Source: Elizabethkingia bruuniana | GTDB lineage: Bacteria; Bacteroidota; Bacteroidia; Flavobacteriales; Weeksellaceae | Assembly: GCF_002024805.1 (NCBI RefSeq) | Contig: NZ_CP014337.1 | Location: 1,116,001 to 1,180,000, forward strand | Length of the DNA: 64,000 bases | Direction of reading: 5' to 3' | Shown: positions 1 through 7,986 of the stretch, one piece after another | Position numbering within the stretch: the first letter of the stretch is position 1 | Layout: the number at the start of each line of letters is the position of its first letter | Position numbers and translations under genes: made by a program | Notes under the pieces: model-generated | Told to the model about the DNA's origin: nothing | Databases searched by the model: none | The model's input: the letters and a program-made list of their open reading frames with translations, nothing else

Positions 1-1
1 A

Positions 2-709
2 ATGCCGGATCAGATAGGCTTTGGGAAATCCAGTAAACCTCACGATTATCAGTTTTCCTTTTCACAACTTGCTTATAATACCAGACTTATTTTAGATAAA
101 CTGAAGATAGATAAGGCGATTATCCTTGGCCACTCTATGGGGGGAATGATAGCAACAAGGTTTACTTTACAATATCCGGAACGTGTCGAAAAGCTGGTAT
201 TGGAAAATCCAATAGGATTGGAAGATTACAAGACCTTTGCCGGTTATGAAACCATAGATGAAGCATATCAGGGAGAGTTGAAGAATACCGTAGAGACTTA
301 CAGAAATTATCAGCTGAAATTCTATTATGACAATAAATGGAAAGAAGAATATCAGCCATGGCTGAATATGCTGGCAGGGTGGACATTGCATAAAGACTAC
401 CCTAAAGTAGCCTGGGATGCTGCATTAACAACGGATATGATCTATAATCAGCCGGTATGTTATGAGTTTCAGAATATCAAAAGACCTACGCTGCTTATTA
501 TTGGTACCAGAGACAGAACGGCAATAGGAAAAAACCGCGCACCAAAAGAATTGCAGGATAAAATGGGATTGTATAATGAACTGGGGAAGAAAACTCAGGA
601 AAAAATTCCGGGTTCAAAACTGGTAGAATTAGATAATGTAGGACATCTCCCGCATATTGAGGTTTTTGATCAGTTTGTAGGAGCATTGTTACCTTTTATA
701 AAAGAATAA
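2..709 (+). CDS. Alpha/beta hydrolase (5'-truncated by window edge)
   Basis: Alpha/beta-hydrolase-fold enzyme of the proline iminopeptidase/hydrolase group. The visible part starts in the conserved DQIGFGKSSKP strand-turn, so the first ATG (base 2) is probably an internal Met and the N-terminal oxyanion-hole HG segment lies outside the window. The nucleophile elbow GHSMGG (Ser about residue 45), an acid in GTRD (Asp about 171) and the catalytic His in GHLPH (about 215) are all present, so the triad is complete. No signal peptide can be judged because the N-terminus is missing. It is followed by a hairpin terminator shared with the convergent MFS gene. Substrate unknown. Confidence 0.88.
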   Translation: MPDQIGFGKSSKPHDYQFSFSQLAYNTRLILDKLKIDKAIILGHSMGGMIATRFTLQYPERVEKLVLENPIGLEDYKTFAGYETIDEAYQGELKNTVETYRNYQLKFYYDNKWKEEYQPWLNMLAGWTLHKDYPKVAWDAALTTDMIYNQPVCYEFQNIKRPTLLIIGTRDRTAIGKNRAPKELQDKMGLYNELGKKTQEKIPGSKLVELDNVGHLPHIEVFDQFVGALLPFIKE

Positions 710-715
710 ACACAG

Positions 716-745
716 CAGCCACTTTACAAAGTGGCTGTATTTTTT
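716..745 (+). terminator. Intrinsic terminator after the hydrolase
   Basis: A 10-bp perfect stem (CAGCCACTTT / AAAGTGGCTG) with a 2-nt loop followed by a T8 run. The stem overlaps the last codons and stop of the convergent MFS gene. Confidence 0.8.
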
Positions 746-1868
746 TTCAGAAGCAGGATCGCACCCAAGGCAATCCCGGAAAAAATGGTAAGTGAGAGTC
801 CAAGATTTTGAATAGCGCCGGTAACCACAAGTCCAAGACCTATTAAAATATAATAGATAAGTCCGAAAACAGCACCTGCCGATCCTGTTTCGCTTTTATA
901 CCTGAATAGTGCTGTGCTTAATATATTCGGGATAGCTATTCCGTATGCCATGACAATAAAACAAAATGGAATCAGAAACCAGATCTTTTCTCCTGAAGCT
1001 CCAATAATAATAGCTGCAATAAAAGCGGTAATACCTCCGATTCTGATAAGTGCTTCAGATTTAAATCCTTTTTTAATCAGCTTTTTGTTTGCTAAAGCAC
1101 CTATAAGTGTTCCTATAGCCAGAATAAAGCCGCTATAACCAAAATCGGTAGTACTAAACCTTCTTTTTTGAAGATAAAAGGTGCTAATGAATAATAGGAA
1201 AACAACATCACATTAAAGCCCATTACTAAAATGCTGTTTCTCCAGATGTAATGGTCGTTTAGCATCTCTTTTAGTAAGTGAAGAGATGATTTAATGTTTA
1301 TATGCTTGTTTGGGGTAACAGTCTCTTTGAGGTTCCTTTGTGCCAAAAGGATGAGTATAATTGCCAGAATAAATAGTAATCCAAAAATACCCAGATATCC
1401 AAGGTTAGAAGAGATTACAGCACCTGTAAGCATCCCGATAACCGGACTGATAGAAAGTCCTATTCCTACAAAAGAGAAAGCTTTTCCGATTTGTTCTTTG
1501 TCATAAATATCACGCAATATCGTTTGGGTAACAACTGAACCAACAGCAATACCAAAGGCAGAAATAACTCTCGCCAGAAGCAGGATTTCAAAATTTCCAG
1601 CGATAAGGGCAGCGATAGTTCCTGCACTATAAGTAAGTAATCCAAATAGCATAGATTTTCTGCGACCGATGCGGTCACATTGTATGCCCCAGAATATAAC
1701 CCCGGTAGCAAAGGCAATAAAATAAAAGCTGATGGTAAGTGTTGCTGTTTCTTCGCTTACTCCAAATTCTCTTGCGATTAATGGTAATGCAGGACTGTAA
1801 ATGGTTTCTACAAACTGAGGAAACATGACCAGTAAAATCAATATCCAGAGAGCATTTGTCTTTTTCAT
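724..1868 (-). pseudogene. Frameshifted MFS drug-efflux transporter (Bcr/CflA type)
   Basis: A 12-TM major facilitator of the Bcr/CflA multidrug-efflux type, split over two frames. The first frame (1868 to 1113) carries TM1 onward with the motif-A loop DRIGRRKS and ends abruptly after FIFKKEGL. The other frame continues without a gap as TTDFGYSGFILAIGTLIGAL through MAYGIAIPNILS to the stop at 724. A single missing base near 1150-1160 accounts for the whole disruption, and both halves are otherwise uninterrupted and well conserved. The gene is divergent from an AraC regulator 77 bp away, which probably controls it. Either a recent pseudogene or a sequencing error; I infer the family from the motif and general sequence flavour. 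Confidence 0.85.
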
Positions 1869-1945
1869 TATTTTTTTTGCAAATTTCCTTCTATATTTTA
1901 CTATCTTTATAATGATATAAAAACTAAAAATATTAAAATAAGGAC

Positions 1946-2728
1946 ATGGCTTTTTTGCACCAGAATGATGAATTTAATGCGGATGGCAGACCTGAAAATG
2001 TAACAGGTATTGCTTCGGATATGGTGATGCATGATTCAGGGTTTCATAGCCATCAGAAAAAAGTACAGCTGTTGTATGCTCCCTCGGGTTGCATGACGGT
2101 TGTTACTCCGGAAAAACAGCTTATTCTGCCACCATCCAAATTATTGTGGATACCAGCAGGAGAGGAACATAGGGTTACTTTTCGCAATGTAGTAGCCTAC
2201 AGGTCTGTTTATTTTTCGTTGCAGTATGTGACGGAAAATCATCTTCCGGAAGGTATACAAGTGCTAAGTGTGAATCCGTTGCTAAGGGAAATTATAGAAA
2301 GAATTTGTTTCTGGCCATGGGCCATGGGAGAAAAGGAACAAAGAAATATTCTCTCTGTATTCAGGGAAGAGCTTAAAACAGCCCCAAAAGAGTCTTTAGT
2401 TTTTTCTATGCCTAAAGATGTGAGATTGCAGAAGAAAGTGGAAGAATGGATACTAAGAATCTCTCAGCCGCCATTTCTGAATGTTTTATCTGGTGAAGTA
2501 GGAGCTAGTGAAAAAACAATTAGCAGAATTTTTATAAAAGAAACCGGTTTATCTTATCAGGAATGGAGATTACAATGGCGCCTGCACAGAGCTATAGAGC
2601 TTCTTTCGGAGGGTAGAACTGTGGGAGAAACAGCTTTTGAACTTAGTTTTTCATCGGATAGTGCTTTTGTCGATTTTTTTAAAAAACAGACAGGAGCAAC
2701 TCCATTACAATATATGCTACAGCAATAA
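1946..2728 (+). CDS. AraC-family transcriptional regulator
   Basis: About 260 residues. The N-terminal half is a cupin-like sensing domain (HSHQKKVQLLYAPSGCMTV, LPPSKLLWIPAGEEHRV), which resembles the RipA/NimR type of AraC regulators. The C-terminal half (about residues 160-260) carries two helix-turn-helix units, with SEKTISRIFIKETGLSYQEWR and the AraC signature region ending in TGATPLQYML. It is transcribed away from the frameshifted MFS transporter, a layout typical of regulator/efflux pairs, so it is probably the local regulator of that pump. Effector unknown. Confidence 0.9.
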   Translation: MAFLHQNDEFNADGRPENVTGIASDMVMHDSGFHSHQKKVQLLYAPSGCMTVVTPEKQLILPPSKLLWIPAGEEHRVTFRNVVAYRSVYFSLQYVTENHLPEGIQVLSVNPLLREIIERICFWPWAMGEKEQRNILSVFREELKTAPKESLVFSMPKDVRLQKKVEEWILRISQPPFLNVLSGEVGASEKTISRIFIKETGLSYQEWRLQWRLHRAIELLSEGRTVGETAFELSFSSDSAFVDFFKKQTGATPLQYMLQQ

Positions 2729-2729
2729 G

Positions 2730-2768
2730 ATACAAGACATTAGACACAAGACATAGGATACTAGATGT
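2730..2768. repeat. Short degenerate tandem repeat
   Basis: Immediately after the AraC stop codon there is a run built from variations of a roughly 8-9 nt unit (ACAAGACAT, TAGACACAAGACAT, AGGATACTAGAT). It is low-complexity, has no stem and encodes nothing recognisable. Confidence 0.45.
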
Positions 2769-2810
2769 ATTTATTAATCTTTGTCGTGGTTATTTAAAGG
2801 GAGTAGGTTA

Positions 2811-3212
2811 TTAAATGAGCTGTTGTTTCTCAAGTTCTGCGAAGGCCATCAATACACCAATGACCTGAATATTTTCTTTTTTATATTCTTCCAGACTGAA
2901 ATATTTAACAGCCTCGATTTCAGCGCTTGGATGTATCGTTTTGTTCAAATGAACCAGAAAACAATCCTGTTCCATTAATAAGTTGTTTTCACCGTAAGCC
3001 GGAGCTGAAATATGGGTAAAAAAGTTTAACTCTTCTGCGTTTAAAACCAGATTAAGTTCCTCATGTATTTCACGAATCAATGCTTCTTCCGGGCTTTCCC
3101 CTGCATCTATTTTTCCGCCAGGGAGATACCAGGCTTGTTTATTCTTACTAAAAGCCAACAACAGTTTCTTGTCTTTTAATGTAATTAATCCGGCAGTATG
3201 AAGTTGTTTCAT
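2811..3212 (-). CDS. Nudix hydrolase
   Basis: A 133-residue single-domain Nudix protein. The Nudix box is complete: GGKIDAGESPEEALIREIHEEL gives the G-x5-E-x7-RE-x-EE pattern with the metal-binding glutamates. These enzymes hydrolyse nucleoside diphosphates linked to another moiety, using Mg2+ or Mn2+; the exact substrate cannot be read from the sequence. It is cytoplasmic, with no signal peptide. It lies downstream of rplS on the same strand but is separated from it by a terminator. Confidence 0.92.
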   Translation of the reverse strand: MKQLHTAGLITLKDKKLLLAFSKNKQAWYLPGGKIDAGESPEEALIREIHEELNLVLNAEELNFFTHISAPAYGENNLLMEQDCFLVHLNKTIHPSAEIEAVKYFSLEEYKKENIQVIGVLMAFAELEKQQLI

Positions 3213-3248
3213 ATTTTAATTATTAATAATTATGGTTCCGTTTACAAA

Positions 3249-3280
3249 GAAAAAACCTTCCCAAAATTGAGAAGGTTTTA
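3249..3280 (-). terminator. rplS terminator
   Basis: Stem AAACCTTC / GAAGGTTT with a 10-nt loop, followed on the minus strand by a run of T residues. It sits directly after the rplS stop codon. Confidence 0.8.
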
Positions 3281-3298
3281 TATTGTAGTAAGCAAAGA

Positions 3299-3655
3299 TT
3301 ATCTAGCGCCGTGAGCTCTATCTTTAATTCTTGCTTTCTTACCTCTAAGGTCACGGAAGTAGTAGATTCTAGCTCTTCTAACTTTACCTTTTCTGTTAAC
3401 TTCAATTTTCTGAAGTGCAGGCATGTTAATAGGGAATACTCTTTCAACACCTACATCACCGCTCATTTTACGGATAGTAAAAGTTTTAGTAGCACCTGTT
3501 CCTCTTAACTGAATAACAACACCTTTAAAGAACTGAGTTCTGGTTTTGTTACCTTCCTTAATTTCGTAATACACAGTAATGGTATCACCAGCTTTGAATT
3601 CAGGGAATTCTTTTTTTGTAATGTACTTGTCTTGTACGTACTTAATTAAATCCAT
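3299..3655 (-). CDS. rplS: 50S ribosomal protein L19
   Basis: A 118-residue basic ribosomal protein of normal length, recognised by FKAGDTITVYYEIKEGNKTR, QFFKGVVIQLRGTG, TFTIRKMSGDVGVERVFP and the basic end KGKVRRARIYYFRDLRGK. L19 sits at the interface of the 30S and 50S subunits. In many bacteria rplS follows rimM-trmD; here it stands alone as a one-gene unit with its own promoter and terminator. Confidence 0.98.
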   Translation of the reverse strand: MDLIKYVQDKYITKKEFPEFKAGDTITVYYEIKEGNKTRTQFFKGVVIQLRGTGATKTFTIRKMSGDVGVERVFPINMPALQKIEVNRKGKVRRARIYYFRDLRGKKARIKDRAHGAR

Positions 3656-3725
3656 TGTTAATTAAAAATAAATAATTACATCAAACAACATTCACGTCTA
3701 TCGTCAGAGGTTGATTAACAGGTTG

Positions 3726-3756
3726 CAAATTTAGAACAATTTTTCAAATTTGCAAA
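3726..3756 (-). promoter_or_regulatory. Bacteroidota-type promoter of rplS
   Basis: On the minus strand the sequence reads TTTG, 19 nt, TAAATTTG, an exact match to the -33/-7 consensus used by the Bacteroidota housekeeping sigma factor. The -7 box is about 70 nt upstream of the rplS start codon. Confidence 0.8.
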
Positions 3757-3760
3757 ATTA

Positions 3761-4603
3761 TTATTCTAATTCTATGGGATTGTATGGTCTTGATTTACTT
3801 TTAAATGTAACAGGATTTGCATTACTATCATATACAGGATCTAAAAAAAAGTTAGGATTATCATTGAATGATTTATGGATTTTTCTAAATTTATCTCTAT
3901 CAATATGGAAAATTTCTTTTTCATTTCTTAAATATATTTCATTTTCCTTTTTATTCATAGCTACTACAGTAAAATGATATTGATTTTTACTGTCTTCCAG
4001 TTCCATAATTAGCCCTGGTAAGCCCTGAAACACGTATGGTCCATTATTAATGGGAATATCTGTAGTGTACCATGCAGTGTACTTTCTGCCACGATATTGA
4101 GTGGTTGCCTTTCTACAGCTATAACCCAATATATCTTTAGATTCATTCTCTAACTCCCAGTTAAATTTAGGAAAGTCCTCTTCATATTGATAAGTAGCAG
4201 TTATAGTTTCTTGGTATATATATTTCTCTTTCTTTATATCCTTAATTAAAGAATTATCCCATTGAACTTTTATGGCTAAAGCTTTATTAACATCCTTAGC
4301 GTCAGCTTCCCCTTTCTGGCTCAACACTTCCATAAGAGAATCCATTTTTAATTTATTAAAGTCACTAAATTTAGAAAAGTTTTTACTCATTTGTAACACG
4401 CATAGCGTTTCTAATTTATTATTACTTTTTTTAGAATCTTTTACAAAAAATAGTTTATAATAAATATTTTGAATACTCTGATCCAGTACTTTTTTCTTAT
4501 ACGGGGCTATATTTATTTTAAAATTTCCAGAAACAACTGGTGTTTGTGTTTTTATAAGAATAAAACATAAAAAAAATAGTAAATAATAAAACCTCATATT
4601 CAT
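3761..4603 (-). CDS. GLPGLI family secreted protein
   Basis: A member of the Bacteroidota-specific GLPGLI family, named for the motif seen here in YVFQGLPGLIMELED. Also typical are the preceding YRGRKYTAWYTTDIPINNGPY and CRKATTQ segments. Function is unknown in the family, although members are exported. I place the start at the Met (4603, or 4597) that begins a clear signal peptide, NMRFYYLLFFLCFILIKTQT; a longer frame from 4672 would overlap the preceding leader-peptide gene. It follows a GG-leader peptide gene by about 50 bp, suggesting a two-gene unit. Confidence 0.88.
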   Translation of the reverse strand: MNMRFYYLLFFLCFILIKTQTPVVSGNFKINIAPYKKKVLDQSIQNIYYKLFFVKDSKKSNNKLETLCVLQMSKNFSKFSDFNKLKMDSLMEVLSQKGEADAKDVNKALAIKVQWDNSLIKDIKKEKYIYQETITATYQYEEDFPKFNWELENESKDILGYSCRKATTQYRGRKYTAWYTTDIPINNGPYVFQGLPGLIMELEDSKNQYHFTVVAMNKKENEIYLRNEKEIFHIDRDKFRKIHKSFNDNPNFFLDPVYDSNANPVTFKSKSRPYNPIELE

Positions 4604-4652
4604 TAATGATAAAGATCCGCATAAATATGACTTATACGGCTTTTTAATAAGT

Positions 4653-4835
4653 TTAACATTTGATTTTGTCAAGTTCTTTAACTGTTTTGTTTAATTTTTC
4701 AAAATCATTTTTGTAATTATCGGCACATAAACCATAGCTAGCACCGCAAGAAGCAGTTACATTTATCCAACTACTACATACACCTCCTATAACTCCTTTT
4801 AATTCATTTCGAGATAATCGTTTTAATTTTTCCAT
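4653..4835 (-). CDS. Double-glycine leader peptide (bacteriocin-like/RiPP-like precursor)
   Basis: A 60-residue peptide. Residues 1-18 form a leader of the Bacteroidota GG type: MEKLKRLSRNELKGVIGG, with the LSRNELKGVIGG motif that C39-peptidase transporters recognise and cut after Gly-Gly. The remaining 42 residues (VCSSWINVTASCGASYGLC and a Lys-rich tail) contain four Cys (about 20, 30, 37, 60), which could form disulfides or thioether links. No modifying enzyme or peptidase-ABC transporter lies in the window. It sits just upstream of the GLPGLI gene. Function unknown. Confidence 0.8.
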   Translation of the reverse strand: MEKLKRLSRNELKGVIGGVCSSWINVTASCGASYGLCADNYKNDFEKLNKTVKELDKIKC

Positions 4836-5180
4836 AAAATTTATTTTAATTTATTTGTTTTAAAGTTAAAAATTTATTTATTAAATTAATTTAACATAAT
4901 TATTTTTATAAAATTTTAACATTTATAATAAAAACACTATTATTTTATAATGTCGAAATTGTATAGTAAAAAAGTATAATTATAAAATACTGTTAGATAA
5001 TGTTTTATGTATCCATTTTATAGATGTGATCATGATAGAATAGAATAACAATAATATAAATAGCACTGTTACATTTATGGTTTCGCCGCATATTTTGATT
5101 TAAAATTTATCAATTTGAAGAATTTCTCTGGCAAGAGGCATTATAGGTTTATATATTTGTTACTAAAGAACAATAACAAC
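4836..5180. other. AT-rich divergent intergenic region
   Basis: A very AT-rich gap between the divergent leader-peptide gene and the GH65 gene. It must hold both promoters, but I could not find a convincing TAnnTTTG box, an open frame or a strong hairpin. Confidence 0.5.
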
Positions 5181-7235
5181 ATGCATCATTTTTCTACTAT
5201 ATATATAAGAATACAAATTTTATTACTTTTCTGCTTTTTCAGTTCTCTTTTCGGTCAGAATTCGTGGGTTATTGAAGCTGGAAATATTGATCCGAAGCGT
5301 TACACCGGTATTAGCGTCTCCAACGGAATGATAGGTGTGGTTTCTTCTCCGGAACCTATGAAAGTGAGTCAGACAATCCTGGCCGGAGTTTATGATCAGT
5401 ATGGACGTGGAAGAACCAGTAATTTTCTTTCCGGTTTCAATTTACTGGACCTTAACCTTACAATTGACGGAGCACTTGTAAATCTGAATAATATATCTAA
5501 TTATAAACAAAAACTGGACATTAAAAAAGCGGCTTTTTCAGGCAGTTTTGATTATAAGGATATTGCAACAGTGGCATATAATTATATAGCCATCCGTAAC
5601 CTTCCCAATAATGTGATGCTGAATGTAAGTATTAAAGCGAAAAAGAATATCACTTTTAGAGCCGAAAATCTATTAAAACAGCCTGCGGGATTTAAAGACA
5701 ATCAGCAATTTTACACGGAAATTACACCACCACATGCTAAAATTCCGCTTCTGACATCTCTTGCTAAAAGTCCTACAGGAAGTATTATAATGGCAGCCAG
5801 TAATACATTTGTATTTCCCGAAAAACATGGTGAACAGCCTAAAATTATATATAATAAGAAAGATAATGAACAGCATACAATGGCTTTTTCCCAGGAATTA
5901 CAAGCATCTCAGACTTATACTTTTTCGCTTATAGGGACACTTATTTCTTCTGCTCAGGTAAAAGATCCTTTAAATTATGCAGAGCGGCTCAGTATATATG
6001 CCGGATTACAGGGGATTGAAAAAATAAAAACAAAGCATGAAGCAGAATGGGAAAAGCTGTGGGAAGGGGATATCCAAATAGAAGGAGACCCGCAGGTACA
6101 ACAGGATGTACATAATATGATGTACCATTTGTATTCTTTTTCACGTGAAAGGAGTGATACATCGTTATCGCCTGTGGGATTGAGTGGTGTTGGATATAAC
6201 GGGCATATCTTTTGGGATACCGAATTATTTATGTTCAAACCCTTGTTATTTTTTAAACCGGAAATAGCTAAAAGTCTTGTCGATTATAGGTTTAACAGGC
6301 TGAAGGCTGCAGAAGAAAATGCCAGAATATATGGCTACAAAGGAGCCATGTATCCTTGGGAAAGTGCTGTTTCGGGAGAGGAAGAAACGCCTGTATGGGC
6401 ACTTACAGGAACATATGAGCACCACATTACCGGAGATGTAGCTTTTGCAGCATGGCATTATTATATGTTTACAAAAGATGTAGAATGGCTGAAAGAAAAA
6501 GGATGGCCTATATTGGAGAAAACGGCAAAATTCTGGGAGAGCAGAATAGAAAAAAAAGGTGATAAGTACCATATTCTGAATGTCGTAGCAGCCGATGAGT
6601 GGGCGGAGAATGTAGACAATAATGCCTATACCAATGCTATTGCAAAACTTAACTTTGAATATGCTAATAAAGCAGCAAAAATACTGAACCTGCCAGTGAA
6701 TAATACATGGAAAAATATAGCTGATAACCTGATATTTTTTAAAATGGAAAATGGGGTTACAAGGGAACACGATAGCTATACCGGGCAAAAAATAAAGCAG
6801 GCAGATGTTAATCTGCTGGCTTATCCTTTGGATATTATCAATTCTAAAGAGCAGATTCTTAAAGACTTGCTGTATTATCAGGAGAAGGTTCCGCAAGAAA
6901 AAACACCAGCCATGACGAAATCTATTTTTGCATTATTACACAGCAGATTAGGAAACGGGAAAGAAGCCTATAAATGGTTTAAAGAGTCCTATGAACCCAA
7001 TCTTCAGCCTCCGTTCAGGGTACTGGCAGAAACAGCTGAAGGTGATAATCCTTATTTTATAACCGGTGCTGGCGGAACTTTACAAGCTGTGATTATGGGA
7101 TTTGCAGGAGTTGATTTTGGTTCGGACGGAGCAATTATACAGACTAAAAATGCATTACCTCCACATTGGAAAAAAATTACAGTAAAAGGAATCGGAATGC
7201 AAAAACAAGCTTTTTCCAACGCCCCTTTAAGATAG
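5181..7235 (+). CDS. Exported glycoside hydrolase family 65 protein (alpha-glucoside hydrolase, possibly kojibiose hydrolase-like)
   Basis: A GH65-type (alpha/alpha)6-barrel enzyme. The middle carries GHIFWDTELFMFKPLLFF, YRFNRLKAAEENARIYGYKGAMYPWES and TYEHHITGDVAFA, all GH65 landmarks. The catalytic acid is most likely the Glu of VVAADEWAENVDN. Most GH65 enzymes are phosphorylases, but secreted flavobacterial members include hydrolases acting on kojibiose, and export argues for a hydrolase here, where phosphate and phosphosugar uptake would be awkward. I start at 5181, where MHHFSTIYIRIQILLLFCFF-SSLFGQ makes a signal peptide; an upstream Met at 5115 would bury it. Stand-alone gene, no SusCD neighbours. 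The exact substrate is uncertain. Confidence 0.82.
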   Translation: MHHFSTIYIRIQILLLFCFFSSLFGQNSWVIEAGNIDPKRYTGISVSNGMIGVVSSPEPMKVSQTILAGVYDQYGRGRTSNFLSGFNLLDLNLTIDGALVNLNNISNYKQKLDIKKAAFSGSFDYKDIATVAYNYIAIRNLPNNVMLNVSIKAKKNITFRAENLLKQPAGFKDNQQFYTEITPPHAKIPLLTSLAKSPTGSIIMAASNTFVFPEKHGEQPKIIYNKKDNEQHTMAFSQELQASQTYTFSLIGTLISSAQVKDPLNYAERLSIYAGLQGIEKIKTKHEAEWEKLWEGDIQIEGDPQVQQDVHNMMYHLYSFSRERSDTSLSPVGLSGVGYNGHIFWDTELFMFKPLLFFKPEIAKSLVDYRFNRLKAAEENARIYGYKGAMYPWESAVSGEEETPVWALTGTYEHHITGDVAFAAWHYYMFTKDVEWLKEKGWPILEKTAKFWESRIEKKGDKYHILNVVAADEWAENVDNNAYTNAIAKLNFEYANKAAKILNLPVNNTWKNIADNLIFFKMENGVTREHDSYTGQKIKQADVNLLAYPLDIINSKEQILKDLLYYQEKVPQEKTPAMTKSIFALLHSRLGNGKEAYKWFKESYEPNLQPPFRVLAETAEGDNPYFITGAGGTLQAVIMGFAGVDFGSDGAIIQTKNALPPHWKKITVKGIGMQKQAFSNAPLR

Positions 7236-7257
7236 GGAAATGGAGCCACCTTAAAAA

Positions 7258-7322
7258 TGTCATGTTGAGCTTAGTCGAAACATTTTCATACACAAAGATC
7301 CTTCGACAGGCTCAGGATAACA
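7258..7322. repeat. REP-like imperfect inverted repeat
   Basis: Two related 25-nt arms in opposite orientation, the left containing GTTGAGCTTAGTCGAAACA and the right containing CCTTCGACAGGCTCAGGATA. This TTCGACAGGCTCAGGAT type of element is familiar from intergenic regions of flavobacteria and relatives. It lies 22 bp after the GH65 stop and can fold into a long imperfect hairpin. Only this copy is seen in the window. Confidence 0.6.
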
Positions 7323-7390
7323 GAATGTAATACTTTTGATTTTTAGACAGCCTCTGTATTGGGATTTTATCAATTCTCTCAGATAGAATT

Positions 7391-7930
7391 TTAAGGTGTA
7401 AAAACTTCAAATTTTCCGTCCTCAAAAAAGAAAACAATTCGTTTTATAGCTCTTTCCTGATTTCCAGTACTTTGCATTGGCGCGAAAATTTCTTCAATAC
7501 CTAATCGCTGAGAATCGCCTGGAATACTTTGCTCCGTACCTTTTATCGGTATATCCGATTCTCCGGGAGATGGGATTTCCGGTACTTCAATTATTGGAGA
7601 AGAAAAATCGGGAGCCAAAGTAAATAAATCGAGTGGGGAAGAAGACTCTTCTTCCTCTTCCGGAATATTAATTTCCTCAACAGAATTATCAATTTCTTCA
7701 GGTTCCTGAACAGCCAGTTTTGTCATATCGCCCTGTCCGTCGATTAACCAGTCCCATTGTATCTCGGGAAATCTGTTTTTAATCTTGACAATGAAATCCA
7801 GAGAAGCTTTATTTCTTCCTGAAGTGATATGCGAAATGCTGGAACGAGGTACTTCGATCGTGTCGGCAAATTCTGATGGAGAATAGCCATAATGATCGAT
7901 GATTTTTTTAATTCTGTCTGAAATTTCCAT
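7391..7930 (-). CDS. XRE-family helix-turn-helix regulator with acidic tail
   Basis: The N-terminal 65 residues form a Cro/CI-type HTH: MEISDRIKKIIDHYGYSPS, then EFADTIEVPRSSISHITSGR, ending IQWDWLIDGQGDMTK, a common ending for Bacteroidota XRE proteins. The following 110 residues are acidic and probably disordered (EEEEESSSP, proline-rich), with a short basic end RAIKRIVFFFEDGKFEVF. There is no peptidase domain, so it is not a LexA-type repressor. I choose the start at 7930 because the upstream extension to 7981 runs through the promoter and operator-like repeats. No phage genes are nearby. Confidence 0.82.
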   Translation of the reverse strand: MEISDRIKKIIDHYGYSPSEFADTIEVPRSSISHITSGRNKASLDFIVKIKNRFPEIQWDWLIDGQGDMTKLAVQEPEEIDNSVEEINIPEEEEESSSPLDLFTLAPDFSSPIIEVPEIPSPGESDIPIKGTEQSIPGDSQRLGIEEIFAPMQSTGNQERAIKRIVFFFEDGKFEVFTP

Positions 7931-7933
7931 AAT

Positions 7934-7986
7934 TACAAATGTAAAACAAATTTTAGAATTGTGAAATACAAATGTAAACAAATTTA
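7934..7986 (-). promoter_or_regulatory. Direct repeat overlapping the XRE gene promoter (candidate operator)
   Basis: Two near-identical 20-22 nt copies of TACAAATGTAAA(A)CAAATTT(T)A start at 7934 and 7967, 33 bp apart, or about three helical turns. The second copy contains a minus-strand TAAATTTG -7 box (7979-7986). An operator over its own promoter would fit autorepression by the XRE protein. The core ACAAATGTAAA also occurs at 9875 and 10197. Confidence 0.55.

Noticed and set aside
4653..4835. Full RiPP or lanthipeptide biosynthetic cluster around the GG-leader gene
   Set aside because: No LanB/LanC/LanM, radical SAM, YcaO or C39-peptidase ABC transporter gene nearby; only the precursor-like gene can be claimed.
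6246..6896. 216-codon open frame antisense to the GH65 gene
   Set aside because: It lies entirely inside a well-supported gene and has the Cys/Ile/Phe-rich composition of a reverse-strand shadow.
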